DNA from: Pseudacidovorax intermedius
GTDB taxonomy: Bacteria > Pseudomonadota > Gammaproteobacteria > Burkholderiales > Burkholderiaceae_C
Direction: 5' to 3'
Assembly (NCBI RefSeq): GCF_003350475.1
Contig: NZ_QQAV01000003.1
Span: 398,063-462,062 of the forward strand
DNA: 64,000 bases
The position numbers and the translations under genes were made by a program. Of the stretch, positions 10,974 through 20,619 are shown piece after piece (position 1 is the stretch's first letter; every line of letters begins with the position of its first letter). The notes beneath the pieces are model-generated. The model had not been told where the DNA came from. It ran no database searches and saw nothing but the letters and a program-made list of their open reading frames with translations.

Positions 10974-11957
10974 TCAGGCGACCGTCGCCGGATCGACGTT
11001 GGCGCCGCAAACGATCAGGCACACGCGCTGGCCCGGCTGCAGGCGCACGGCGCCGCTGTGCAGCGCCGCCAGTGGCAGCGCAGCGGCGGCCTCGACGGCG
11101 AGCTTCATCTCCTTCCACAGCCACTGCTGCGCGTCGCGGATGGCGGCCTCGGTCAGCAGCAGTGCCTCGGGCACATGGTGCTTCGCGATCTCCCAGGCAA
11201 TGCTGCCGATGCGGCCCGCGCCCAGCGAATCGGCGGCCAGGCCGCCCACGGCCACGTCGACCGGCTCGCCCGCCTCGCGGGCGCGGTAGAGCGTGGGTGA
11301 GCCCTCGGGCTCCAGCGCGATGACGCGCGTGCGGTCCTCGAACCAGCCGGCCAGGCCACCGATCAGGCCACCGCCGCCCACGCTGACCAGCACCGCATCG
11401 GGCACGCCACCGGCCTGGGATTCGATCTCGCGGCCCAGCGTGCCGGCGCCAGCCACGACCTCGGGCTGGTCGTAGGCATGGGTGAGCAACGCGCCGGTGG
11501 CTTTCTGGCGAGCCAGGCAGGCTTCGAGCGCATCGGCATACAGCTGGCCGACCACGTTGACCGTGGCGCCCAGGTCGCGCAGCTTCTGACGCTTGGCCTC
11601 GGGCGAGACGCCGGGCAGGAAGACCTCGCAGGGCACGCCCAGCGCCCGCGCCGCACCGGCGGTGGCGATGCCGGCATTGCCGCCGGAGGCGACCACCACG
11701 CCCGCCTCGGGAATGGGGTTGGCCAGCAGCCGGTTCATCATGCCGCGGGCCTTGAAGCTGCCGCCGGACTGAAGGTGCTCCAGCTTGAGCCAGACCTCGG
11801 CGCCGGGCGCGTCTAGGCCCAGGGCCGAGGCGGGCAGGCGCCACAGCGGCGTCTCGCGCACGAAGCCGCGGCCCTGTTGCTGCAGGCGCTGGGCGGCCGC
11901 CTCGATGTCGGCGCGCCAGCCCCGGAAATCTTGCGAAGAAGAGGTCGAAGTCGTCAT
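10974..11957 (-). CDS. PLP-dependent threonine/serine dehydratase
   Basis: A 327-residue fold-type II PLP enzyme. Lys69 in SGGSFKARG is the Schiff-base lysine, SGGNAGIA (residues 91-98) binds the cofactor phosphate side, and SVGGGGLIGG is the glycine-rich phosphate loop. It deaminates threonine or serine to the 2-oxo acid. It lacks the C-terminal ACT regulatory domain of biosynthetic IlvA, so it is of the short catabolic type. It lies 16 bp from the DUF2254 gene on the same strand. A serine/threonine racemase role is possible, since the folds are shared. Confidence 0.87.
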   Translation of the reverse strand: MTTSTSSSQDFRGWRADIEAAAQRLQQQGRGFVRETPLWRLPASALGLDAPGAEVWLKLEHLQSGGSFKARGMMNRLLANPIPEAGVVVASGGNAGIATAGAARALGVPCEVFLPGVSPEAKRQKLRDLGATVNVVGQLYADALEACLARQKATGALLTHAYDQPEVVAGAGTLGREIESQAGGVPDAVLVSVGGGGLIGGLAGWFEDRTRVIALEPEGSPTLYRAREAGEPVDVAVGGLAADSLGAGRIGSIAWEIAKHHVPEALLLTEAAIRDAQQWLWKEMKLAVEAAAALPLAALHSGAVRLQPGQRVCLIVCGANVDPATVA

Positions 11958-12053
11958 GGGTGGTCCAGAAGTGGCACCGGCCGCATCATGCGGCCGGCTG
12001 GCGGGAGGCCTCGCGCCGCGCGCCTGCGCGCTGCGGATGGCGTCCGGGAAGGA

Positions 12054-13028
12054 TCAGGAGATGTGCTGCGGCGGCGGCTGGTCGTCCAGCTTGAGGCCCT
12101 TGGGCAGCGGGAACTTGAGGTGCTCCTCCACGCCCGGCAGGCTGCGCACCGACACGGCGCCCAGCGACCTGATGCGGTCGATCACCTCGCGCACCAGCAC
12201 CTCGGGCGCCGAGGCACCGGCCGTGAGGCCGACGCGGGCGCGGCCCTCGAACCATTCGGCCTGCAGCTCGGCGGCGGAATCGACCATGTAGGCCGTGGTG
12301 CCCAGCCGCTCGGCCAGCTCGCGCAGGCGGTTGCTGTTGGAGCTGGTGGGGCTGCCCACCACGATCACCACGTCGACCTGCGGCGACAGCAGCTTGACCG
12401 CGTCCTGCCGGTTCTGCGTGGCGTAGCAGATGTCCTGCTGCTTGGGCTCGCGCACCTTCGGAAAGCGCGCCCGCACGGCAGCGGCGATCTCGGCGGCGTC
12501 GTCCACGCTAAGCGTGGTCTGGGTGACGACGGCGAGCTTGTCGGTCTGGCCGGGCTGCACGCGGGCGACGTCCGCCACGTCTTCGACGAGGTGGATGCCG
12601 CTGGAGAGCTGGCCCATCGTGCCCTCGACCTCGGGATGCCCCTTGTGGCCGATCATGATGAACTCGTAGCCTTCCCTGGCCAGCTTGGCCACCTCGACGT
12701 GCACCTTGGTCACCAGCGGACAGGTGGCGTCGAAGATCGAGAAGCCACGCGCGCGGGCCTCGTTCTCCACCGCCTTGCTCACGCCGTGGGCGCTGAAGAC
12801 CAGCGTGGCGCCGGGCGGCACCTCGTCGAGTTCCTCGATGAAGATCGCACCCTTGGCCTTGAGCTCGTTGACCACATAGGTGTTGTGCACGATCTCGTGG
12901 CGCACATAGATCGGCGCGCCGAACTTGGCGAGGGCCCGCTCCACGATCTCGATGGCCCGGTCCACGCCGGCGCAGAAGCCGCGCGGCTCGGCCAGGAGGA
13001 TTTCGTTGAGCGCGGTACCGGTGGTCAT
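12054..13028 (-). CDS. ispH: 4-hydroxy-3-methylbut-2-enyl diphosphate reductase
   Basis: A 324-residue IspH (LytB), the last enzyme of the MEP isoprenoid pathway, converting HMBPP to IPP and DMAPP. The three iron-sulfur ligands are visible: Cys19 ([16 protein letters not shown]), Cys103 ([12 protein letters not shown]) and Cys201 ([13 protein letters not shown]). The substrate-binding SSNSNRL motif follows. The ATG at 13028 overlaps the upstream fkpB stop (ATGA), the conserved fkpB-ispH arrangement also seen in enterobacteria. The long in-frame extension upstream is the fkpB region read in another frame. Confidence 0.97.
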   Translation of the reverse strand: MTTGTALNEILLAEPRGFCAGVDRAIEIVERALAKFGAPIYVRHEIVHNTYVVNELKAKGAIFIEELDEVPPGATLVFSAHGVSKAVENEARARGFSIFDATCPLVTKVHVEVAKLAREGYEFIMIGHKGHPEVEGTMGQLSSGIHLVEDVADVARVQPGQTDKLAVVTQTTLSVDDAAEIAAAVRARFPKVREPKQQDICYATQNRQDAVKLLSPQVDVVIVVGSPTSSNSNRLRELAERLGTTAYMVDSAAELQAEWFEGRARVGLTAGASAPEVLVREVIDRIRSLGAVSVRSLPGVEEHLKFPLPKGLKLDDQPPPQHIS

Positions 13029-13486
13029 CACAGGACGCCGATCAGGCGCACCTCGAAGGTCACCGGCTGGCCCGCCAGCGGATGGTTGAAGTCGAACTGC
13101 ACCGCGCTGTCCGACAGCGCGATCACGGCACCCGCATAGCTGCCCGCGCCATCGGGCGTGGGGAACTGCACCACGTCGCCGACGGCGTACTGCTCGTCGG
13201 GGTCGCCCAGCTGCGCGAGCAGCGTGCGCGCTACCCATTGCTGCATCTCGGCGTTGCGCTCGCCGAAGGCCTCGCCGGCCGGCAGCTCGAAGGTGGTGTG
13301 CGTGCCCTCTTCCAGGCCCAGCAGGCGCTGCTCGACGGCGGGCGAGAGTTCGCCCGCGCCCAGCGACAGCGTGGCGGGCTTGTCGTTGAAGGTGTTGATG
13401 ATGTCGCCGGCCGGGCCGGCCAGGCGGTAGTGCAGCGTGAGGAAGGAGCCGGGCTGCACCACGGGAATTTGGGTGGACGAAGACAA
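13028..13486 (-). CDS. fkpB: FKBP-type peptidyl-prolyl isomerase (SlpA/FkpB-like)
   Basis: A 152-residue SlpA-type FKBP. The FKBP core ([19 protein letters not shown], then [21 protein letters not shown]) is interrupted by the chaperone-like IF domain ([17 protein letters not shown] onward) and resumes as [24 protein letters not shown]. It is a cytoplasmic folding helper. The most upstream plausible start is a TTG at 13486 ([10 protein letters not shown]); the ribosome-binding site is poor, so the exact start is uncertain. It is co-translated with ispH. Confidence 0.9.
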   Translation of the reverse strand: MSSSTQIPVVQPGSFLTLHYRLAGPAGDIINTFNDKPATLSLGAGELSPAVEQRLLGLEEGTHTTFELPAGEAFGERNAEMQQWVARTLLAQLGDPDEQYAVGDVVQFPTPDGAGSYAGAVIALSDSAVQFDFNHPLAGQPVTFEVRLIGVL

Positions 13487-13585
13487 GGGAGGCCCCCGAT
13501 AAACTGGCCCGCGAGTTTAAAGGAGGGGGGTTGGGCCGCCGTGCCGTGGGGCCGTCGACGCCACGGCCCCCAAGGGAGGAACCAC

Positions 13586-14263
13586 ATGGCATTCCACGAC
13601 CTGCCGGCCGATGCGCGCCCGCGGGAGAAGCTGCTCGCGCGCGGCCCTGCCGCGCTGAGCGACACCGAACTGCTGGCGCTGCTGCTGCGCACCGGCCTCG
13701 CGGGCCGGCACGTGCTGCAGCTGGCGCAGGACGTGCTCGATGCCTGCGGCGGCATCGCCGGCCTGCTGCATGCCGATGGCGAGGCGTTGCGCAAGATCCG
13801 CGGTTTGGGCGGCACGGCCAAGCGGGCCGAGCTGCTGGCCGTGATGGAGCTGGCCCGTCGCGCCATGGCGCAGCGGCTCGCCGAGCGCCCGGCCTTCGAG
13901 ACGCCCGATGCCGTCGCGCAGTACCTGCAGCTGCACCTGGCCCACAAGCCGCACGAGGTGTTCGCCGTGCTCTTTCTCGACACCCGCCATCACCTGCTGG
14001 CGATGGAAGAGCTGTTCCGCGGCACGCTGGCGCAGACCAGCGTCTATCCGCGCGAGGTGGTGCAGCGCGCCCTGCACCACGGCGCCGCGGCGGTCGTGCT
14101 GGCCCACAACCACCCCAGCGGCGACGTGCAGCCCTCGCGGGCCGACCTGGCGCTGACCGAATCGCTGCGGGCGGCCCTCGCCCTGCTGGACATGCGGGTG
14201 CTGGACCACGTGATCGTCGGGCCGGGTCGCTTCCTCTCGATGGCCCAGCAGGGACTCCTGTGA
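13586..14263 (+). CDS. radC: RadC-family JAB1/MPN metalloprotein
   Basis: A 225-residue RadC protein. The N-terminal half is helix-hairpin-helix-like ([18 protein letters not shown]). The C-terminal JAB1/MPN domain has the complete zinc motif: Glu124 in PHEVFAVLF, then HNHPSGD with His174, His176 and Asp180. The family was once linked to DNA repair, but its function is unsettled. The ATG at 13586 follows GGGAGGA at good spacing; the upstream part of the frame overlaps fkpB on the other strand and is not RadC-like. Confidence 0.93.
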   Translation: MAFHDLPADARPREKLLARGPAALSDTELLALLLRTGLAGRHVLQLAQDVLDACGGIAGLLHADGEALRKIRGLGGTAKRAELLAVMELARRAMAQRLAERPAFETPDAVAQYLQLHLAHKPHEVFAVLFLDTRHHLLAMEELFRGTLAQTSVYPREVVQRALHHGAAAVVLAHNHPSGDVQPSRADLALTESLRAALALLDMRVLDHVIVGPGRFLSMAQQGLL

Positions 14264-14304
14264 GCCGCGCCTAACGGCCCGCGGGCCCGTGAGACACTGC
14301 CCCG

Positions 14305-14973
14305 ATGCCCCCGAAGACCCCGGCCCTCAAGAGCTTGGCCGACCTCAAGCAGGTGCAGCGCCAGCTGGCCGAGGACCGCGCGCGCGAAGCGGCCGAGGCC
14401 CTGCGCCAGAAGCAGCTGGAAGAGCAGCGCCTGGCGCGGCAGAACCTGTTCGCCCGCGCCATCGGCGCCGACACCGGCGCCACCAAGCCGCTCAAGCACA
14501 AACCCATGGTCGTGCTGACCAAGGAGCGGCCCGCGCCCGTGGCCACGCAGTTTCACCTCGACGAAGCGAAGGCCCTGCGCGAAACCATCAGCGACGAGTT
14601 CGACGTCACCACGCTGCTGGACGCCGACGATCAGATGAGCTTCCGCCGCCCCGGCGTGGGCCTGGACGTGACGCGCCGCCTGCGCGCGGGCGACTGGTCC
14701 ATCCAGCGCCAGCTCGACCTGCACGGCCTGCGCAGCGACGAGGCCCGCGAGGCGCTGGGCGGCTTCATCCGCGAGGCCCACCGCCACGGCGTGCGCTGCG
14801 TGCGGGTGGTACACGGCAAGGGCCTGGGCTCGCCCGGAAAGCAGCCAGTGCTCAAGACCAAGGCGCAGCGCTGGCTGATCCAGAAGAAGGAAGTGCTGGC
14901 CTTCGTGCAGGCCAAGCCGGCCGAAGGTGGTGCCGGCGCGCTGGTGGTGCTGCTGGCACCGGCTGGGCGCTGA
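14305..14973 (+). CDS. Smr/MutS2-domain protein
   Basis: A 222-residue protein. A charged, probably helical N-terminal region rich in Gln, Arg and Glu (residues 10-50) is followed by a C-terminal Smr domain: QLDLHGLRSDEAREALGGFI near residue 135, then VRCVRVVHGKGLGSPG and a final LVVLLAP. Stand-alone Smr proteins are nucleic-acid endonucleases or binding factors. It follows radC by about 40 bp on the same strand. It is probably cytoplasmic, and the exact substrate is unknown. Confidence 0.9.
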   Translation: MPPKTPALKSLADLKQVQRQLAEDRAREAAEALRQKQLEEQRLARQNLFARAIGADTGATKPLKHKPMVVLTKERPAPVATQFHLDEAKALRETISDEFDVTTLLDADDQMSFRRPGVGLDVTRRLRAGDWSIQRQLDLHGLRSDEAREALGGFIREAHRHGVRCVRVVHGKGLGSPGKQPVLKTKAQRWLIQKKEVLAFVQAKPAEGGAGALVVLLAPAGR

Positions 14974-14988
14974 GGCAACCCGGGGCGC

Positions 14989-15393
14989 TCAGACGCCCTT
15001 GTTGCGCATCCAGTCGGCCGTCTGGAAGAAGGAGTCGCGCAGGCGCGCGCGCAGGGCCTCGGGCACGGCGGTCTCGCCCATCGCCTGGTCCATGCAGGCG
15101 AGCCATTGGTCACGCTCCTTGATGCCGATGGGAAAGGGCAGGTGCCGCGCCCGCAGCCGCGGATGGCCGAAGCGCTCGGTGTAGTGCTGCGGACCGCCCA
15201 TCCAGCCCGTCAGGAACCACGTCAGTCGCTGCCGCGCGTTGTCCAGGCTGGGGCCGTGGGCGGCGCGCAGGTCGGCGTACTTCGGCTCCAGTTCCATCAG
15301 GTCGTAGAAGCGCTCGACCATGGCGCGGATCTTGTCTTCGCCGCCGATCCACTCGAAGACGGTGTCGTAGGGCGGCTTTTCCTGAATCTGCAT
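14989..15393 (-). CDS. Group II truncated haemoglobin
   Basis: A 134-residue 2/2 globin. Visible are PYDTVFEWIGGEDKIRAMVERFYDLM, the group II pattern LTWFLTGWMGGPQHYTERFGHPRLRARH with the proximal histidine in RARHLPFPI, and QALDQ-like C-terminal helices ending WMRNKGV. Group II globins bind oxygen and help detoxify nitric oxide or peroxide. I chose the ATG at 15393; an upstream GTG at 15423 would add ten residues. It is convergent with the Smr gene. Confidence 0.92.
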   Translation of the reverse strand: MQIQEKPPYDTVFEWIGGEDKIRAMVERFYDLMELEPKYADLRAAHGPSLDNARQRLTWFLTGWMGGPQHYTERFGHPRLRARHLPFPIGIKERDQWLACMDQAMGETAVPEALRARLRDSFFQTADWMRNKGV

Positions 15394-15509
15394 GGGGCCG
15401 ATTGTCCGCGGCTCCTGTGCCACGCCCGGAATCGGTGCGACGCGGGCCCTTCGGACCGCACGGACACTGGCATGTGTCTTGCTCGTTTTTGTTCTTCATA
15501 TTGAAATTA

Positions 15510-15525
15510 GTTCAATATATTGAAC
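15510..15525. promoter_or_regulatory. Perfect 16-bp palindrome, candidate operator of the ABC-hydrolase operon
   Basis: GTTCAATATATTGAAC is a perfect palindrome 9 bp before the first gene of the operon. A third half-site, TTGAA at 15501-15505, sits 5 bp to its left, also in inverted orientation to the neighbouring TTCAA. The whole patch is A/T-rich within GC-rich DNA. It overlaps the expected promoter and ribosome-binding region, so a repressor bound here would block expression. The IclR protein encoded at the other end of the operon is the obvious candidate. Confidence 0.6.
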
Positions 15526-15533
15526 AAGGAGTG

Positions 15534-16580
15534 ATGAGCATGACCATGAGCGACGCTTTCTCCCGACGCCACTTCCTCGGCGCCGCCTCCTCGCTGACGG
15601 TGGGCCTCGCCCTGCCGGCGCGGGCCGCAGGGGGCTTCACGTCCACCGTCTTCGGCGGCGTCTGGGAGAAGAACTACCGCGCCGCCATCGTCGACAGCTT
15701 CGAGAAGAAGCTGGGCGTGAAGGTCGCGCTCAAGCTGGGCACGGCCAGCGAGTGGCTGACCAACGGCATGGTCAACCGCGCCAAGCCCGAGATCGACATG
15801 CTGCTGCTGCCCTACCCGGACAGCATCAAGGCGGTGCGTGCGGGCATCGGCATGCCGCTGTCGCCCGACAAGATCCCCAACATCCGCAACGTGCACCCGA
15901 TGTGGTTCGACCAGTTCCGCAAGGAGGCGGTGGGCCTGGACTACGTGGCCTATGGCATCGCCTACCGCACCGACCTGGTGAAGAAGCCGCCCGAAGCCTG
16001 GAGCGACCTGTGGGACCCGGCCCTCAAGGGCCGGGTCACGGTGCCCAACATCGGCGTCTGGGGCAGCTGGGAGATGCTGGTGGCCGCCGCCCGCACCCGC
16101 GGCGGCGACGAGAGCAACCTCGACCCCGGCTTCAAGGCCCTGCGCGAGCTGCGGCCGAACATCCGGCGCTTCTTCAGTGGCTCCACCGATGCGATGCAGA
16201 TGCTCGACACCGGCGAGGTCTCGGTCGTGGCGATGACCACCAACATCCCGGCCTACGCGCTCATCGACAGCGGCAAGCCGGTCAAGTTCGTGTTTCCGAA
16301 GGACGGCTCGATGGTGGGCATGGTCTCCTACCACGTGGCGCGCAACACGGCCAACGCCGACCTCTGCATGCAGTTCATCGACCACGCGCTGAGCAAGGAA
16401 TGCCAGGAAGCCTTCTGCAACGCCGTGATCGCCGGCCCCACCAACCGCCTCGCCCGCCTGAGCGGCAAGGCGGCCGAGCGCGTGCCGGCGCTCGATCAGC
16501 TCAAGCTCTTCGATTGGGCCAAGGTCATTCCGCAGATGTCGGAGATCACCGACCGTTGGAACCAGGAGATCGCAGGTTGA
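15534..16580 (+). CDS. Spermidine/putrescine-type ABC substrate-binding protein
   Basis: A 348-residue extracytoplasmic binding protein of the PotD-like class. A twin-arginine signal (SRRHFLGAA, then a hydrophobic stretch ending PARAAGG) directs export. The mature part shows FGGVWEKNYRAAIVDSFEKKLGVKV and WSDLWDPALKGRV, both typical of this class. The ATG at 15534 follows AAGGAG closely. It is the first gene of a tightly coupled operon of hydrolase, two permeases, ATPase and membrane protein. The ligand is unassigned; polyamines are only one possibility in this family. Confidence 0.9.
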   Translation: MSMTMSDAFSRRHFLGAASSLTVGLALPARAAGGFTSTVFGGVWEKNYRAAIVDSFEKKLGVKVALKLGTASEWLTNGMVNRAKPEIDMLLLPYPDSIKAVRAGIGMPLSPDKIPNIRNVHPMWFDQFRKEAVGLDYVAYGIAYRTDLVKKPPEAWSDLWDPALKGRVTVPNIGVWGSWEMLVAAARTRGGDESNLDPGFKALRELRPNIRRFFSGSTDAMQMLDTGEVSVVAMTTNIPAYALIDSGKPVKFVFPKDGSMVGMVSYHVARNTANADLCMQFIDHALSKECQEAFCNAVIAGPTNRLARLSGKAAERVPALDQLKLFDWAKVIPQMSEITDRWNQEIAG

Positions 16581-17788
16581 GCGCCGAGCAGTCCCTGAAA
16601 GAGCCGACACAGGGCGCCGATCCCTTCGCGGCCGCACTGGTGATTCCCGCCACGGCCGCCCTCCTTGAAGCGGCACCGGCCGCACTGGACGATCTGGCTG
16701 CGCTGCTGCAGGCCGCGCGGGCGGCCCGCGTGTTCACCGTCTTTATCGCGCCGGTCGAGACGGCCTTCGCCTGGCCCGAGGCCCTCGTGCCGCGGCCGGG
16801 CCCGCACGAGTTCGTGGTCCGCGCACCGGACACGGGCGCCTTCGGCGCCAGCACGCTCAACCTGCTCCTGCGCGCCAACGCCATCGAGCAACTCGTCGTG
16901 GCCGGCCTGCAGATGGATCTGGCCGTGGCCAGTCTGCTGCGCGATGCCCGCGCCCGCGGTCTGCAGGCGCAGGCCGCTGTGGACGCCCCGACGACGCATG
17001 CCGTCGCGCAGCGATGGCCCGCGGGATCGGATGCGCCGCGCAGCTGGCAGCCGCAGGTCAAGCATTCGCGCTGGCTGCGTACGCTGGAACAGCGCGTGGC
17101 GCCCGCCCACACGGCCCTGCTGCTGATCGACGTGCAGAACGACTTCGTCAGCGCCGACGGCGCCACCGGCCGGCGCGAGGCCATGCCGCTGGTGCAGTCG
17201 GCCGTCGCCCAGATGCCGGCCCTGCTGGAGGCCGCGCGCACGGCAGGCTGCACCGTCGTGCATGTGCATGCCGAATATGGCCAGCATGTGCGCCATGTCG
17301 GTTCGCCCTACCGCTTCCCGAGCGCGCTGACGCGTGAGGGCGCCGTCTGGAGCCTGTCGGCCGCGGAAGTGGACGATGCCCACCAGTTCGCGCCCGGCGA
17401 GGTGGAGGTCTGCCTGCCGGGCAGTTGGGGCCGTGCGCCGCTCGAAGCCGTCGCACCGCGGGCCGGCGAACTGCAGATCACCAAGCACCGCTTCAGCGCC
17501 TTCGTCGATACGCCGCTCGAAGTGATGCTGCGCGCCCGCGGCATCCGCACGCTGATCGTGGCCGGCGTGACCACCAACTGCTGCGTCGAGTCCACGGTGC
17601 GCGATGCCTCCATGCTGGACTTCCACATCGTCGTCGCCGAGGACGCCGTGGGCGTGAAGAACTCGGTGGTGGCGCTGCACGAGGCCTCGCTCGAGCAGAT
17701 GCGCACCTACTTCGCGCGGGTCGAGCCCGTGGCCCGCATCGCCGAGGCGCTGCAGAGCCACGCTGCGCCGCAGGACGCCGGCCCATGA
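16577..17788 (+). CDS. Tandem isochorismatase-fold protein: inactive N-terminal half, active-looking C-terminal cysteine hydrolase
   Basis: A 403-residue protein made of two isochorismatase-fold halves. The C-terminal half (about residues 175-395) has the full cysteine-hydrolase triad: Asp185 in LLLIDVQNDF, Lys303 in TKHRFSAF, and Cys335/336 in TTNCCVEST. The N-terminal half (about 15-160) aligns with it by eye but reads ALVIPATAA where Asp is expected, has no Lys before GAFGAST, and has GLQMDLAVAS in place of the cysteine loop, so it looks like a pseudoenzyme. The C-terminal half resembles ureidoacrylate/biuret-type amidohydrolases. The start is probably the TTG at 16577, overlapping the previous stop (TTGA). 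It is translationally coupled to transporter genes on both sides. Confidence 0.85.
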   Translation: MSAEQSLKEPTQGADPFAAALVIPATAALLEAAPAALDDLAALLQAARAARVFTVFIAPVETAFAWPEALVPRPGPHEFVVRAPDTGAFGASTLNLLLRANAIEQLVVAGLQMDLAVASLLRDARARGLQAQAAVDAPTTHAVAQRWPAGSDAPRSWQPQVKHSRWLRTLEQRVAPAHTALLLIDVQNDFVSADGATGRREAMPLVQSAVAQMPALLEAARTAGCTVVHVHAEYGQHVRHVGSPYRFPSALTREGAVWSLSAAEVDDAHQFAPGEVEVCLPGSWGRAPLEAVAPRAGELQITKHRFSAFVDTPLEVMLRARGIRTLIVAGVTTNCCVESTVRDASMLDFHIVVAEDAVGVKNSVVALHEASLEQMRTYFARVEPVARIAEALQSHAAPQDAGP

Positions 17789-18702
17789 CCGCGCACGCCG
17801 CCATCCTGGCGCCCGACTCCCTCACCGTCGTCGCCCCGGCGCGAGGCCGGCCGCCCGTGGGCCTGCTGGTGCTGCCTGGCCTGGCCCTGCTGGTGCTCGG
17901 CCTGTTCCTGCCGCTCGGCCAGGTGCTGTGGATGAGCCTGAACCCGCCCGAGCCCGGCGTCATCGCGCCAGTCGCCGAGCTCACGCTGGCCAACTACGCG
18001 CGCCTGATGCGCAGCGACTTCTACCTGGGCATCGTCGTCCGCACGCTGTGGCTGTCGGCGCTGACCACGCTGCTCACCGCGGTGTTCGGCATGGTGCTGG
18101 GCCTGTCGGTGTGGCGCGCGCGTCCTTCGGTGCGCGGCATGCTGCTGGTGATGATCCTGGCGCCATTGCTGGTGAGCATCGTCGCGCGCACCTACGGCTG
18201 GGTCGTGCTGCTGGGTGACAAGGGCGCGCTCAACAGCGTGCTCATGGCCCTGGGCCTGACGGACGAGCCCCTGCGCATCATGTACACGCAGCCGGCCGTG
18301 CTCATCGGGCTGGTGCACGTGTTCCTGCCCTTCATGGTGCTGTCGCTGCTGGGCGCACTGGACCGCATCGACCCCTCGCTCACCGAGGCCGCGGCCACGC
18401 TGGGCGCCTCGCGCTGGCATGTGTTCCGGCATGTGATCCTTCCCCTGTCGGTACCGGGTCTGGCCAGCGGCACCATCATCGTCTTCAGCCTGTCGATGTC
18501 CTCGTACGTCACGCCGGCGCTCATGGGCGGCAGCCGCTCGGGGCTGATGACCACCTTCATCTACCAGCAGTTCTCGGTCACGATGAACTGGCACTTCGGC
18601 GCCACCATGGTGGCCGTGCTGCTGGCCGCCACGCTGGCCCTGCTGCTGGCCGTGGTGGGCTGGAGCCGCTGGTACACGCGCCAATGGAGCCTGGCCCGAT
18701 GA
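17785..18702 (+). CDS. ABC transporter permease (PotB-like)
   Basis: A 305-residue inner-membrane permease with about six helices, starting near residue 25 (VGLLVLPGLALLVLGLFLPLGQVLWMSL). The ATPase-contact loop EAAATLGASRWHVFRHVILPLSVPG (residues about 205-230) is intact. It is the first of two permeases in a spermidine/putrescine-type importer. The ATG at 17785 overlaps the hydrolase stop (ATGA), and its own stop overlaps the next permease, so stoichiometric co-expression is expected. Confidence 0.93.
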   Translation: MTAHAAILAPDSLTVVAPARGRPPVGLLVLPGLALLVLGLFLPLGQVLWMSLNPPEPGVIAPVAELTLANYARLMRSDFYLGIVVRTLWLSALTTLLTAVFGMVLGLSVWRARPSVRGMLLVMILAPLLVSIVARTYGWVVLLGDKGALNSVLMALGLTDEPLRIMYTQPAVLIGLVHVFLPFMVLSLLGALDRIDPSLTEAAATLGASRWHVFRHVILPLSVPGLASGTIIVFSLSMSSYVTPALMGGSRSGLMTTFIYQQFSVTMNWHFGATMVAVLLAATLALLLAVVGWSRWYTRQWSLAR

Positions 18703-19490
18703 ACCGCCTTCTTTCCCTGGGCATGCGCGTGCTGACCGTACTGCTCTACGTCTTCCTGCTGGCGCCGCTGGCGATGGTGGTGGTGGTGTCGTTCAACGGC
18801 GGGCCGGTGCCCAGCTTTCCGCCCACCGACCTGTCGCTGCACTGGTACGGCGAGGCCCTGGCCTCGGACAACTTCATGGGCGGGCTGCTCACCAGCCTGT
18901 GGCTGGCCGCGGCGGCGACGCTGGTGGCCCTGCCCGTCGGCGTGGCCGCGGCCTTCGCCATCGCGCGCGGACGCTGGCCGGGGCGCACGCTGGTGGAGTC
19001 GCTGTTCCTGTCGCCGCTGATCGTGCCGGGCATCGTGATCGGCATCGCGGTGCTGGTGGCCATGGCGGGCCTGGGCATCGGCAATGCGCCGCTGCGCCTG
19101 TTGCTGGGCCACGCGCTGATCGTGCTGCCCTACACGCTGCGCACCGTGCTGGCCGCCCTGACGCGGATGGACCCGACGCTGGAAGAAGCCGGCATCGTGT
19201 TCGGCGCCTCGCGCTCGCAGGTGCTGCGCCACATCCTGCTGCCGCAGCTGCGTGGCGCGATCGCGGCCGGCGCCATCCTGAGCTTCATCCTCTCTTTCGA
19301 CGACGTCTCGGTCTCGCTCTTCCTCGGCAGCGCCCAGCACACCACGCTGCCCATCGCCATCATGTCCTACATGCAGTACAACTTCGACCCGTCCATCGCG
19401 GCGATCTCCGCCATGCTGATCCTCGCCACGCTGGCCATCGCGCTGGTGGTCGAACGCGTGTTCGGCCTCAAGAAGATCCTGGGGAGCTGA
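18699..19490 (+). CDS. ABC transporter permease (PotC-like)
   Basis: A 263-residue second permease, starting MNRLLSLGMRVLTVLLYVFLLAPLAMVVVVSFN. The EAA-type coupling loop reads LEEAGIVFGASRSQVLRHILLPQLRG (residues about 165-190), followed by DDVSVSLFLGSAQHTTLPI, which is typical of PotC. It forms the channel with the upstream permease. The start at 18699 overlaps the preceding stop by 4 bp, and the ATPase starts 2 bp after its stop. Confidence 0.93.
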   Translation: MNRLLSLGMRVLTVLLYVFLLAPLAMVVVVSFNGGPVPSFPPTDLSLHWYGEALASDNFMGGLLTSLWLAAAATLVALPVGVAAAFAIARGRWPGRTLVESLFLSPLIVPGIVIGIAVLVAMAGLGIGNAPLRLLLGHALIVLPYTLRTVLAALTRMDPTLEEAGIVFGASRSQVLRHILLPQLRGAIAAGAILSFILSFDDVSVSLFLGSAQHTTLPIAIMSYMQYNFDPSIAAISAMLILATLAIALVVERVFGLKKILGS

Positions 19491-19492
19491 GC

Positions 19493-20560
<1,068 letters not shown>

Positions 20561-20619
20561 GCGGCGGCGCAGCCATTCCCGAGCGCTCCCGCGTCGCAGG
20601 CGAAGCCGGAGGTTCAACC

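Noticed and set aside
16577-17080. A second active cysteine hydrolase domain in the N-terminal half
   Set aside because: The Asp, Lys and Cys positions are all replaced, so catalysis by this half is not supported.
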